Shown: piece by piece, positions 23,143 to 31,218 of the stretch
Position numbering within the stretch: the stretch's first letter is position 1
How the letters are laid out: the number at the start of each line of letters is the position of its first letter
Source of the DNA: UMGS172 sp045651745
Lineage (GTDB): Bacteria > Bacillota > Clostridia > Oscillospirales > Acutalibacteraceae
Reading direction: 5' to 3'
NCBI GenBank assembly: GCA_045651745.1
Contig: JAZRSW010000078.1
Location: 1-37,507, forward strand
DNA: 37,507 bases
Program-made: the position numbers and the translations under genes
Notes under the pieces: model-generated
Database searches by the model: none
Told to the model about the DNA's origin: nothing
Seen by the model: the letters and a program-made list of their open reading frames with translations, nothing else

Positions 23143-24270
23143 ATGACAACAACAACCTATAAACACACTCCTTACGGTGATATGGCTATCATTGCAATGC
23201 GTGGCTGTGAAGAGTTTGCCGACAAGGTAGATTACTATCTCCAACAGTGGCGTGGTATGCCGGAAGAGCATACTTATGTTATTCATCCTCAGTGCCCGCG
23301 TTTCGGCACCGGTGAGGCAAAAGGCCTTATTGAGCATACCGCAAGAGGACTTGATGCATTTATCATTTGTGACTGCTTTAACTATGGTGTAACCTACAAA
23401 ATGTATGGTCAAACAGTACCAATGAGTCCTGATGACCATTTCCAAGATTTAAAGCGTGTTATCGCTGCCTTAGGCGGAAAAGCCAGAAGAATCAGCGTTA
23501 TTATGCCGATGCTTTATGAGGGAAGACAGCATCGCCGTTCTGCACGTGAGTCGTTAGACTGTGCAATGGCTTTGCAGGAACTTACCGCTTTAGGTGTTAA
23601 AAATATCATCACCTTTGATGCTCACGACCCGAGAATCTGTAACGCTATTCCTTTGGGCGGTTTTGATAACGTTCAGCCGACCTATCAGATGATTAAGTCT
23701 TTGCTTCGCACCGTTCCCGATGTGAAGATTGACCGCGACCATTTGATGATTGTTGCTCCCGATGAAGGCGCAATGTCCCGTTGTATTTACTATTCCTCTG
23801 TTTTAGGCGTTGAGTTAGGTATGTTCTACAAGCGTAGAAACTACTCTGTTATCGTTAACGGACGTAACCCGATTGAAGCTCACGAGTTCTTGGGTAACGA
23901 CGTTACCGGTAAAGACCTTATTATTGTTGACGATATGATTTCTTCAGGTGATTCGTTGCTTGATATCGCCGCACAGTTAAAGGCTAAGAACTGTAACCGT
24001 GTATTCGCTTTCACCACCTTTGGTTTGTTTGTTGAGGGCTACGATAAGTTCGACCAGTATTATAAGGACGGTCTTATTGATAAGATTTTCACCACCAACT
24101 TGGTTTACAACAAGCCTGACTTGATGGAGCGCGATTGGTACGCACGTGTTGACATGTCAAAGTATGTCGCTTATCTTATCGACACAATTAACTATGATAA
24201 CTCTATCAGCTCGTTGCTCAATCCTATCGACCGCATTAAAAATTGCATCGAAAAATACAACAACAAATAA
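23143..24270 (+). CDS. Ribose-phosphate pyrophosphokinase-like enzyme
   Basis: A 375-residue member of the PRPP synthetase group, which makes PRPP from ribose 5-phosphate and ATP. The phosphoribosyl motif IIVDDMISSGDSLLDIAAQL (about 264-283), the flexible-loop KRR in FYKRRNYSVIVNGR (about 228-241), and ITFDAHDPRICNAIP (about 147-161) support the call. It is about 60 residues longer than classical Prs (about 315), and its N-terminus lacks the usual FxDGE motif. This is a longer variant seen in anaerobes, from my recollection. Codons favour CGT, GGT and AAG, suggesting high expression. It has GGAGGA upstream and a strong terminator. Confidence 0.85.
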   Translation: MTTTTYKHTPYGDMAIIAMRGCEEFADKVDYYLQQWRGMPEEHTYVIHPQCPRFGTGEAKGLIEHTARGLDAFIICDCFNYGVTYKMYGQTVPMSPDDHFQDLKRVIAALGGKARRISVIMPMLYEGRQHRRSARESLDCAMALQELTALGVKNIITFDAHDPRICNAIPLGGFDNVQPTYQMIKSLLRTVPDVKIDRDHLMIVAPDEGAMSRCIYYSSVLGVELGMFYKRRNYSVIVNGRNPIEAHEFLGNDVTGKDLIIVDDMISSGDSLLDIAAQLKAKNCNRVFAFTTFGLFVEGYDKFDQYYKDGLIDKIFTTNLVYNKPDLMERDWYARVDMSKYVAYLIDTINYDNSISSLLNPIDRIKNCIEKYNNK

Positions 24271-24283
24271 TTTGTTACATATT

Positions 24284-24315
24284 AACCGCCCTGAAAACCA
24301 GGGCGGTTTTATTTT
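24284..24315 (+). terminator. Terminator of the PRPP synthetase-like gene
   Basis: AACCGCCCTG (24284-24293) and CAGGGCGGTT (24299-24308) form a 10-bp stem with a five-base loop, followed by TTATTTTG. Confidence 0.9.
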
Positions 24316-24362
24316 GCTAATTTTTGAAAATTTGGACAAAATAACATTGGGAGATGATTATT

Positions 24363-24683
24363 TTGACTAAATTAAACAATTCAAAATCCGGCAACAACGG
24401 ACAAACTGAATTCTTAGAAAACAAACAAAAAACCACCCATACTTCAGAAAAGTTCTATGTGCCAAGTAACCCATCGGCTGTGCCTTGGGACCCGACACCC
24501 AACACCCCTGAAGAAATGGTAAACACCTACGGCACTTATGAAATCCAGCCGACCAACGCTACCGACTGTGACTTCCCTGCAATTACCCAAGGCTTGCCAT
24601 CAGAGGATATTATGCACCATCCAAGCAACTTTAGTGAGGGCGTAGTCCCCAAACTTAACAAACTTGAAAAAGATAAACCTTAA
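24363..24683 (+). CDS. Small proline-rich protein of unknown function
   Basis: Not recognised. It has 106 residues from a TTG start at 24363. GGGAG lies nine bases upstream of that TTG, while an ATG nine bases earlier would leave no space for a ribosome site. The protein is hydrophilic and disordered-looking in its first 40 residues (NSKSGNNGQTEF, KQKTTHTSEKF). A conserved-looking centre rich in Pro, Thr and Asn follows: VPSNPSAVPWDPTPNTPEE and ATDCDFPAITQGLPSED. No signal peptide or membrane helix. It follows the PRPP synthetase gene behind that gene's terminator and has its own terminator. Confidence 0.6.
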   Translation: MTKLNNSKSGNNGQTEFLENKQKTTHTSEKFYVPSNPSAVPWDPTPNTPEEMVNTYGTYEIQPTNATDCDFPAITQGLPSEDIMHHPSNFSEGVVPKLNKLEKDKP

Positions 24684-24695
24684 CAAAGTAAAAAC

Positions 24696-24732
24696 CTCTT
24701 GCAGAACTTAATGTTCTACAAGAGATTTTTTG
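24696..24732 (+). terminator. Terminator of the small proline-rich gene
   Basis: CTCTTG (24696-24701) pairs with CAAGAG (24719-24724). The inner pair AGAAC and GTTCT extends the stem, and ATTTTTTG follows. The lipoprotein gene converges from the other side. Confidence 0.8.
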
Positions 24733-24733
24733 T

Positions 24734-25471
24734 TTAATAATAACTATATTCTATTTCTAATCCTAACTGTTGTATAATCGTCTGGGCATCTTCTTCGCTT
24801 AAGTTATACCTTACATAATCTTGGTTACGCTGATAAACCAATAAATAGTATTCACTGCCGTTACTGTTCAACATAATCATCGTATCTGTATCAATAAAAG
24901 TAGTGGTTTTATCACAGTTTTGGAAAGTCACATATGTGAATTCATATTTACCCATTGACTCAACCTTAATTCCCTCACCCGCGAAAGCACTTCTTATGAT
25001 TTCTGCCACCGGAGAGGTTACCACAATATATTTTCGTTGAACAAGCCCCTCGTTATAATAATCATAATCGGGATTCCAATAGCAAAGTGAGTCAAGCTCA
25101 TAATTCTCTATTTTTTGGACCATTTCATCGTAAATATCTGCTCGGCACCAAACTTTTTGTGCATAAGGGTAGTTATCCTTTGTAATATACAACGCTTTAT
25201 CGTCAAAGAAGACGGGGTTTCCTATCATATCGCTCAATAAAATAGGAACATCCTTTTCTGTTACATAACCAAGATTTTCATCCTCAATATATAAGTCGTC
25301 ACATTGTGGCAACAACTTATATTCGGCTTTGCGGAAATAGAGTGTTTCCTCTGTCTTGCCGTAAATTGCTCGGTTATCACGCATTTCGTCAAGTTGTTTG
25401 CACGAGCACAAACCACCGCAAATGACAACAGTTAAAAGAACAGCTGATATTAATTTTACATACTTCTTCAT
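24734..25471 (-). CDS. Lipoprotein linked to the ABC exporter
   Basis: A 245-residue predicted lipoprotein. The N-terminus is a signal peptide (MKKYVKLISAVLLTVVICGG) with the lipobox LCSC, so Cys at about 24 should be lipidated. The rest is acidic and tyrosine-rich (DYDYYNEG, EIEYSYY at the end) with no domain I recognise. It is the last gene of the gntR-ATPase-permease operon, after a 14-base gap. This suggests a surface partner of the exporter. The substrate is unknown. Confidence 0.75.
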   Translation of the reverse strand: MKKYVKLISAVLLTVVICGGLCSCKQLDEMRDNRAIYGKTEETLYFRKAEYKLLPQCDDLYIEDENLGYVTEKDVPILLSDMIGNPVFFDDKALYITKDNYPYAQKVWCRADIYDEMVQKIENYELDSLCYWNPDYDYYNEGLVQRKYIVVTSPVAEIIRSAFAGEGIKVESMGKYEFTYVTFQNCDKTTTFIDTDTMIMLNSNGSEYYLLVYQRNQDYVRYNLSEEDAQTIIQQLGLEIEYSYY

Positions 25472-25485
25472 ACACTCTACCTCCC

Positions 25486-26301
25486 TTACTCCAAATTAAG
25501 CTTATTTGTGATAATATAACGTGAAATAAAGAAGAACACCACAGATAAAACACCGTAAAACAAGGTAATGCACCAAATAAAATAATGTATAAATGCATAC
25601 GGGTGATTTGCCGCAAAGTCGGTTATTGACTGCATTAAATCAATTAACCATTGCGGTTGTAAAGAAATTAAAATAACCAAAATAGTTCCGAAAATCTGAG
25701 TAATAATGTAATAACCGAAATATGCGCCAAACGCTGCTAAAACGCGGTTTTTGTGCGCCATTTGTCCAACCGAAATGCAAGCGTAATACAGTAAAAACTG
25801 CGATGCGCCTGCAACTGCCAAAGCAATCAAAACCTCAAAAATATATGCTACGCCGTGACCGCCGAGGAAATCGAAATAAGCGTCGGCAAGATAATCAATC
25901 GCTTTAAAAATTTCAACCAAAACCTCGCCCAAGGTTGATATACTTCCTGCTATTATGATAGCAAAAACTGTTGCCACAACCGACACAAAAGCCACCAATA
26001 ATTTGGTTAAAATATGCTCGGTTGCCGTTACGGGCAAGGTCATTGTTAAATAACCCTCACCTGTGAACATATTGGTATAAAACCGCTTGATACTTATAAC
26101 CACTGACATTACAAGGCTTACTATCATTGCAATTACAAGCATTACAATTGCCGAACCTAAAATAATGTTATACGTGCGGGACTCTACCTCAAAAATCTGA
26201 ATAATGCGGGTAAAAACTGACATTGCAAGCAATATCACAGCCATCGGGAACATACTGCGACCAATGGCACTGAATTCGTGTTTAATTAGTTTTCTTACCA
26301 T
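25486..26301 (-). CDS. ABC-2 type transporter permease
   Basis: A 271-residue integral membrane protein with about six hydrophobic helices: about 18-37, 50-72, 105-127, 157-180, 190-215 and 240-262. There is no ATPase domain. Its ATG overlaps the upstream ATPase stop, with GAGGA in that gene as ribosome site. Polar motifs GEGYLTMTLPVTATEHILTKLL resemble YtrC/D-type or bacitracin-resistance permeases. Together with the ATPase it would form a homodimeric exporter half. Confidence 0.85.
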   Translation of the reverse strand: MVRKLIKHEFSAIGRSMFPMAVILLAMSVFTRIIQIFEVESRTYNIILGSAIVMLVIAMIVSLVMSVVISIKRFYTNMFTGEGYLTMTLPVTATEHILTKLLVAFVSVVATVFAIIIAGSISTLGEVLVEIFKAIDYLADAYFDFLGGHGVAYIFEVLIALAVAGASQFLLYYACISVGQMAHKNRVLAAFGAYFGYYIITQIFGTILVILISLQPQWLIDLMQSITDFAANHPYAFIHYFIWCITLFYGVLSVVFFFISRYIITNKLNLE

Positions 26302-26993
26302 TTGAATTCCTCCCTAAACAACTCGTCAACACTCTTCTGGTTTTCTTCGCGAATCTCATCAACCGCCTTTTGCAAGGTTATATTTCCGTTATTAATGAAA
26401 ATAACCTCATCCAAAACCTGCTCAATATCTGCAATCAAGTGTGTTGAGATAATAACCGAAGCCTCGGGATTGTAGTTGTTGATAATGGTCGATATAACGT
26501 AATCGCGTGTTGCAGGGTCAACGCCTGCAATCGGCTCATCAAGGACATAAAGCAACGCATTACGGCTCATTACAAGAATAAGGCACACCTTTTCCTTATT
26601 TCCTTTTGACAAAGTCTTAAGTTTTGCCTTCGGTGTGATTCCCAATCTCGACAGCATTTCATAGGCTAACTGGGGTCTGAAATCAGCATAAAAATCGCTA
26701 AACATTTTGACAATTTGTTCAACCGTCATCCAAGAGTTAAGATAACTGTTGTCGGGAAGGTATGCCACCTGCTTTTTGGTTTCAATACCCGGTTTGTTGC
26801 CGTTTATAAGCACTTCACCCGATGTGGGTGTCAGCAAACCATTTATAATCTTTATAAAGGTTGTTTTACCTGAACCGTTAGGACCTAAAAGTCCAATTAT
26901 TTTTCCGCTTTCAACCTTTAAATTGATATTATTTAAAGCAACAAGTCCGCCGTAGTTTTTGGTTAAATTACGGCAAGTTAACAATTCACTCAT
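26295..26993 (-). CDS. ABC transporter ATP-binding protein
   Basis: A 232-residue ATPase of the YtrB/drug-exporter kind. Motifs: Walker A GLLGPNGSGKTTFI at about 34-47, signature LSKGNKEKVCLI near 130, Walker B LYVLDEPIAGVDP near 152, and the H-loop ISTHLI near 188. I start it at ATG 26993, overlapping the gntR stop as ATGA, with AAGGAG in gntR as the ribosome site; the upstream GTG at 27002 is too close to it. The tight coupling with a GntR regulator is the YtrA-type arrangement. Confidence 0.93.
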   Translation of the reverse strand: MSELLTCRNLTKNYGGLVALNNINLKVESGKIIGLLGPNGSGKTTFIKIINGLLTPTSGEVLINGNKPGIETKKQVAYLPDNSYLNSWMTVEQIVKMFSDFYADFRPQLAYEMLSRLGITPKAKLKTLSKGNKEKVCLILVMSRNALLYVLDEPIAGVDPATRDYVISTIINNYNPEASVIISTHLIADIEQVLDEVIFINNGNITLQKAVDEIREENQKSVDELFREEFKW

Positions 26994-27346
26994 TCGTTCC
27001 ACTCCTTAATATATTGTTTTATTTGGCTAGTAGTAAGACCTAACTTTTTCATTTCATCAAAATATGAAAAAGTTTTATCCGATATGATTTTTTCAACCGT
27101 ATCTTTCGCAGAGCCGGACATATCAACAAACCAACCCGAACCTCTTACAGAGTATATCAGTCCCTTCATCTCCAACTGTTCAAAGGCTTTTTGCACCGTA
27201 TTAGGATTAACCCCTGCTTCTAATGCCACTTCTCGTACCGACATCAGTCTTTCATTCGCCTTGATTTCACCCGAGGCTATCATAACGCTTAACTGCTCAC
27301 AAATTTGCGGACATATTGGCCGATTTCTGTCAAGCTTCCATACCAT
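26990..27346 (-). CDS. GntR (YtrA-type) transcriptional regulator
   Basis: A 118-residue regulator: an N-terminal winged helix (YtrA subfamily) with PQICEQLSVMIASGEIKANERL at about 12-33, then VREVALEAGVNPNTVQKAFEQLE and GLIYSVRGSGWFV. A short helical C-terminal tail follows instead of the long ligand domain of other GntR families. The chosen ATG (27346) has AAGGAA eight bases upstream; the frame extends further but without a ribosome site. It controls its own operon through the operator at 27369-27396. YtrA-type regulators often respond to wall-active antibiotics; here that is inference. Confidence 0.93.
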   Translation of the reverse strand: MVWKLDRNRPICPQICEQLSVMIASGEIKANERLMSVREVALEAGVNPNTVQKAFEQLEMKGLIYSVRGSGWFVDMSGSAKDTVEKIISDKTFSYFDEMKKLGLTTSQIKQYIKEWNE

Positions 27347-27368
27347 TCGCACACTTCCTTTCTTCAAC

Positions 27369-27417
27369 TGTACTACTGTACTATTAAGATAGTACACTTT
27401 TATTGTGCGTTTGTCAA
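27369..27417 (-). promoter_or_regulatory. Promoter and operator of the gntR-ABC operon
   Basis: On the minus strand, TTGACA (27412-27417) and TACTAT (27389-27394) have a 17-base spacer. The operator TGTACTAT (27377-27384) and ATAGTACA (27389-27396) are a perfect inverted repeat around TAAG, and a third half-site TGTACTAC precedes at 27369-27376. The palindrome covers the -10 and start point, fitting autorepression. Confidence 0.78.
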
Positions 27418-27434
27418 CCCTTTTTGAAAAATTT

Positions 27435-27475
27435 TACAAAAAAATCCCTGCAAGACTTTCGCCTTGCAGGGATTT
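27435..27475 (-). terminator. Terminator of ftsH
   Basis: AAATCCCTGCAAG (27442-27454) and CTTGCAGGGATTT (27463-27475) form a 13-bp stem with an eight-base loop. On the minus strand it is followed by a seven-T run. It closes the rnj-to-ftsH operon. Confidence 0.92.
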
Positions 27476-27485
27476 AAACCTATAA

Positions 27486-29327
27486 TCACTGTACATCTTC
27501 GGTTGCCATAATTTCGCGGAACTCGTCACCACTAACCTTTTCTTCTACAAAAAGTTTTTGTGCAACCTTATGCACCTTATTCATATTAGCACTCAAAATA
27601 TCCTTTGCTTTGGAATATTGAGCCATAATAATTTCACGAACTTCGGTATCAATAACCGCAGCCATATTTTCGGAATAGTTAGGTGTAGACGAGAAGTCAC
27701 GTCCTAAGAACACCTCACTATTACCTGTACCCAATTTTACAAGACCGACCTTAGCACTCATACCAAATTTGGTGACCATATTATGAGCCAATTCGGTAGC
27801 GCGCTCAATATCATTCGAAGCACCTGTGCAAATATCATCCTGTGTCAACTCTTCAGCAGCGCGTCCGCCAAGCAACGAGCAAATATCCTCTTCCATTTTG
27901 GTTTTGGTAATATGACCGTTATCCTGGTCGGGCAGATACATAGTGAAACCTGCCGCCATACCGCGAGGGATAATCGAAATCTGATGCACGGGGTCTTGAG
28001 TTGTAAGGAAATAAGAAACAACAGCGTGACCTGCCTCGTGGTAAGAGGTAATCATCTTATCCTTTTCCTTAATAACTCTCGACTTCTTCTCTGCGCCCAT
28101 CATAACCTTAATGGTGGCTTCTTCGATATCAGCCTCAATAATAGCCTTACGGTCAGCGCGTGCAGCAAGCAAAGCAGCCTCGTTCAAGAGGTTTTCAAGG
28201 TCAGCACCTGTAAAGCCCGAAGTTGACTGTGCAATTGTTTTAAGATTAACGTCGGGGCCTAACGGCTTACCGCGAGCGTGTACTTTGAGAATTTCCTCAC
28301 GGCCCTTAACGTCGGGATAATTAACCATTATCTGACGGTCAAAACGACCGGGACGAAGCAACGCTCTATCCAAAATATCGGGGCGGTTAGTAGCTGCAAT
28401 AATGATAACACCCTCATTAGCGCCAAAACCGTCCATCTCAACGAGCAACTGGTTCAAAGTCTGCTCGCGTTCGTCGTGACCGCCACCGAGACCTGCACCT
28501 CTCTGACGTCCGACGGCATCAATTTCATCAATAAAAATAATCGCGGGTGAGTTTTTCTTTGCCTGGTCAAACAAATCTCTTACTCTAGAAGCACCGACAC
28601 CGACAAACATCTCAACAAAATCAGAACCCGAAATGGAGAAGAATGGCACACCTGCTTCACCTGCAACTGCACGTGCAAGCAAGGTTTTACCTGTTCCCGG
28701 AGGGCCTACAAGCAAAACACCTTTCGGAATTCTTGCGCCGAGTTCGTTAAACTTTTTGGGGTCTTTAAGGAACTGAACCAACTCGGTCATTTCCTCTTTT
28801 TCCTCGTCAGCACCGGCAACGTCGGCGAAGGTTGTTTTACGCTTATCGTCTTCAGCCTTTTTGACGCGTGCCTTACCGAAAGACATCGTCTTATCGCCGC
28901 CCATAGATGCGTTCATTCTACGCATTATGAACATAAACGCGAATATCGTAAGACCAACCATTATAAGTGTCGGCAGCAAGCTCATAAGCCATGAGGTTTC
29001 GCCGCCTCTTTCATAGTTCATAACGATGTCGTTATTAGGGTCTTGGTCGGTATTTTTCTCTGTAATGATTTCCTTTAAGTCACTGTAAAAAACTTCGCTG
29101 ACAACCGTCAATGTATGCTTTTTACCATCAGCACGGGTGATATACACCAATGTGCCGTCGTACATATCAAGTTCTGCTTCGGAAATCTCGTTGTTGTAGA
29201 ACATCTGCACCACAGCCGAATAATCGGTCTTATCAGCAGTGTTTGAACTGTATACCACACCGGCAACGGCAGCCACCAAAACAAGCGGTACCAGAATACC
29301 GAGCAGTATCTTTAATCCTTTATTCAT
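27486..29327 (-). CDS. ftsH: ATP-dependent zinc metalloprotease FtsH
   Basis: A membrane AAA+ protease that removes damaged or regulatory membrane and cytosolic proteins. The 613 residues show two membrane helices (about 7-27 and 115-136) around an external domain, the AAA module with Walker A GPPGTGKT at 208-215, Walker B IIFIDEIDAVG, the SRH ATNRPDILDRALLRPGR, and the zinc site HEAGHAVV near 430 with a following glutamate. Length and order are normal. GGGAG precedes the ATG. The hpt-ftsH link is conserved across Firmicutes. Confidence 0.97.
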   Translation of the reverse strand: MNKGLKILLGILVPLVLVAAVAGVVYSSNTADKTDYSAVVQMFYNNEISEAELDMYDGTLVYITRADGKKHTLTVVSEVFYSDLKEIITEKNTDQDPNNDIVMNYERGGETSWLMSLLPTLIMVGLTIFAFMFIMRRMNASMGGDKTMSFGKARVKKAEDDKRKTTFADVAGADEEKEEMTELVQFLKDPKKFNELGARIPKGVLLVGPPGTGKTLLARAVAGEAGVPFFSISGSDFVEMFVGVGASRVRDLFDQAKKNSPAIIFIDEIDAVGRQRGAGLGGGHDEREQTLNQLLVEMDGFGANEGVIIIAATNRPDILDRALLRPGRFDRQIMVNYPDVKGREEILKVHARGKPLGPDVNLKTIAQSTSGFTGADLENLLNEAALLAARADRKAIIEADIEEATIKVMMGAEKKSRVIKEKDKMITSYHEAGHAVVSYFLTTQDPVHQISIIPRGMAAGFTMYLPDQDNGHITKTKMEEDICSLLGGRAAEELTQDDICTGASNDIERATELAHNMVTKFGMSAKVGLVKLGTGNSEVFLGRDFSSTPNYSENMAAVIDTEVREIIMAQYSKAKDILSANMNKVHKVAQKLFVEEKVSGDEFREIMATEDVQ

Positions 29328-29345
29328 TTTAAACTCCCTTTCGGA

Positions 29346-29894
29346 TTACTTTTCGTAACATTCACGCTTTAACACACCGACATACGGCAGATTGCGGAAC
29401 TTTTCTTGAAAGTCCAAACCGTAGCCAACAATAAATTCGTCAGGAACGGCTACACCGCAATAATCCGCCTTGATATCTGCCTTACGGCGTTCGGGTTTAT
29501 CGAGGAATGTACATATTTTAACACTTGCAGGTTTTCTTGCCTCAAGCATTTTTTTCAAGGTTGAAAGCGTGACTCCTGAATCGAGAATGTCTTCAACAAT
29601 CAACAAATCGTAATCGGCAATGTCAATATTAAGGTCTTTTACAATCTTAATATTACCGCTGGTTTTAGTGCCTGCACCATAGGACGACACCACCATAAAA
29701 TCAATTTCACAAGGAATGGTTATGTTGCGCATTAAATCTGCCATAAATACAACCGAGCCTTTTAAAACGCTAACAAGCAAAAGTTTCTTGCCCTCATAAT
29801 CTTTAGAAATCTGTTCACCCAAATTTTTAACTATTTCCGCAATTTTTTTCTCACTGAACAATACACTTTCAATGCAATTATCCATATTACTCAT
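29346..29894 (-). CDS. hpt: Hypoxanthine phosphoribosyltransferase
   Basis: Salvages hypoxanthine and guanine to IMP and GMP with PRPP. The 182 residues contain LLIVEDILDSGVTLSTLKKML (about 99-119), the PRPP-binding loop, and VPDEFIVGYGLDFQEKFRNLPYVGV, the typical C-terminus. The ATG overlaps the tilS stop by eight bases with GGGGA before it, so translation is coupled. The tilS-hpt-ftsH order is one of the most conserved in Firmicutes. Confidence 0.96.
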   Translation of the reverse strand: MSNMDNCIESVLFSEKKIAEIVKNLGEQISKDYEGKKLLLVSVLKGSVVFMADLMRNITIPCEIDFMVVSSYGAGTKTSGNIKIVKDLNIDIADYDLLIVEDILDSGVTLSTLKKMLEARKPASVKICTFLDKPERRKADIKADYCGVAVPDEFIVGYGLDFQEKFRNLPYVGVLKRECYEK

Positions 29895-31218
29895 TAAACT
29901 TCCCCACCAATATTATGTATTTAGAATTCCCATCTATACAGCACCGTTCGGCAACACCAAAACCTTCCACCCAAACAACACCGTCATCGTCGGCTAAAAC
30001 AGGAATAGAATCCCTCAACGTTTCCTCTATTTTAGCCTCTTGAAACAGTTTTTTCAACGATTTGGTACAATTTCTTTTAGCGAGTTTTATTTCATCACCG
30101 ATTAGTCGACTGCGAAGTATCAACTTGCCATTTATTTTATCACAGTCAATAGCGTTTTTTAAGAACAAACTGTTAAATTTCTGTTGAGATTTTAAATTTT
30201 CGGTTGTAATTTCGGTTATTTCTAAACCAAAATCACAAAACGGGAACTCATTTATCTCGGTTCTCTCAATTGAGCCAACCGATTTTGACGGCAAAAATTT
30301 TAGTTTACCGTCCTTAACCACTGCCGAAAAATCATTCTGCACCGAGCATTTGCCACCTTTATTCAATAGGTCGCAAATTGCTTCAATATGTTTATGCTCG
30401 GGCGTTTTACCTACGCTGATTTTATAAAACAGCGCAATACATCTTGACCGAATAGCAGGATGAAGTTTACATAAACCTTCTACTTCTATCGTATTCCCGT
30501 CACAAATATTGTCAAATGCTTCTTTTGCGGTTTTAGATAAAAAATCTTCATCACTTCGCAACGAAGTGCTCATATTTGCAACATTTTCGACAACGGAAGA
30601 ATTAACCTCATTCAATTTCGGTACAACTGAATGTCGAATGAAATTCCTAGTATAACTTTCATCACTGTTGGTTGAATCAATACAAAACCCAACGCCTTTT
30701 TCTGCACAGTAGGTTTCAACCTGCTCGCGCGTTACCAATATTAACGGGCGAATTATGTTATCACGTTTGGGCGGAATACCGCAAAGACCCGAAATTCCCG
30801 TTCCGCGTGACATATTGAACAAAACCGTTTCGATATTATCGTTTGCCGTGTGTGCCGTTGCGATAAGACCGCCCGCTACACGTTCCAAAAATTCATACCG
30901 TATCCGCCTTGCACAAAGTTCAATACTCTCGCCTGTTTTATCGGCTTGACCTTTAACATCGGCTTTTTCAACAGTTAAAGGAACGTTTAACTTTTTGCAA
31001 AGGTCACGTACAAACTGTTCATCGCGGTCGGATTCCTCGCCTCTTAAACAGTGGTTTAAATGTGCCGCGCTGATTTTAACGCCTAAATCGTCTTTTAATT
31101 CCAAAAGGCATAATAACAGTGCAACCGAATCGGCACCGCCCGACAAAGCGACGGTGATTTCGGTTTGACCGTTAATCATATTATACCTTTTTATTGCGTT
31201 TTTAACCGAATTTAACAT
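29887..31218 (-). CDS. tilS: tRNA(Ile)-lysidine synthetase
   Basis: Puts lysine on C34 of tRNA-Ile(CAU), so that it reads AUA. The 443-residue protein starts at ATG 31218, which overlaps the dnaB stop as TAATG; an extended frame lies inside dnaB and has no support. The PP-loop motif TVALSGGADSVALLLCLL lies at about 20-37, then AAHLNHCLRGEESDRDE and the C-terminal anticodon-binding region. It is preceded by dnaB, an unusual neighbour in Bacillus, but the hpt-ftsH link is standard. Confidence 0.96.
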   Translation of the reverse strand: MLNSVKNAIKRYNMINGQTEITVALSGGADSVALLLCLLELKDDLGVKISAAHLNHCLRGEESDRDEQFVRDLCKKLNVPLTVEKADVKGQADKTGESIELCARRIRYEFLERVAGGLIATAHTANDNIETVLFNMSRGTGISGLCGIPPKRDNIIRPLILVTREQVETYCAEKGVGFCIDSTNSDESYTRNFIRHSVVPKLNEVNSSVVENVANMSTSLRSDEDFLSKTAKEAFDNICDGNTIEVEGLCKLHPAIRSRCIALFYKISVGKTPEHKHIEAICDLLNKGGKCSVQNDFSAVVKDGKLKFLPSKSVGSIERTEINEFPFCDFGLEITEITTENLKSQQKFNSLFLKNAIDCDKINGKLILRSRLIGDEIKLAKRNCTKSLKKLFQEAKIEETLRDSIPVLADDDGVVWVEGFGVAERCCIDGNSKYIILVGKFNE

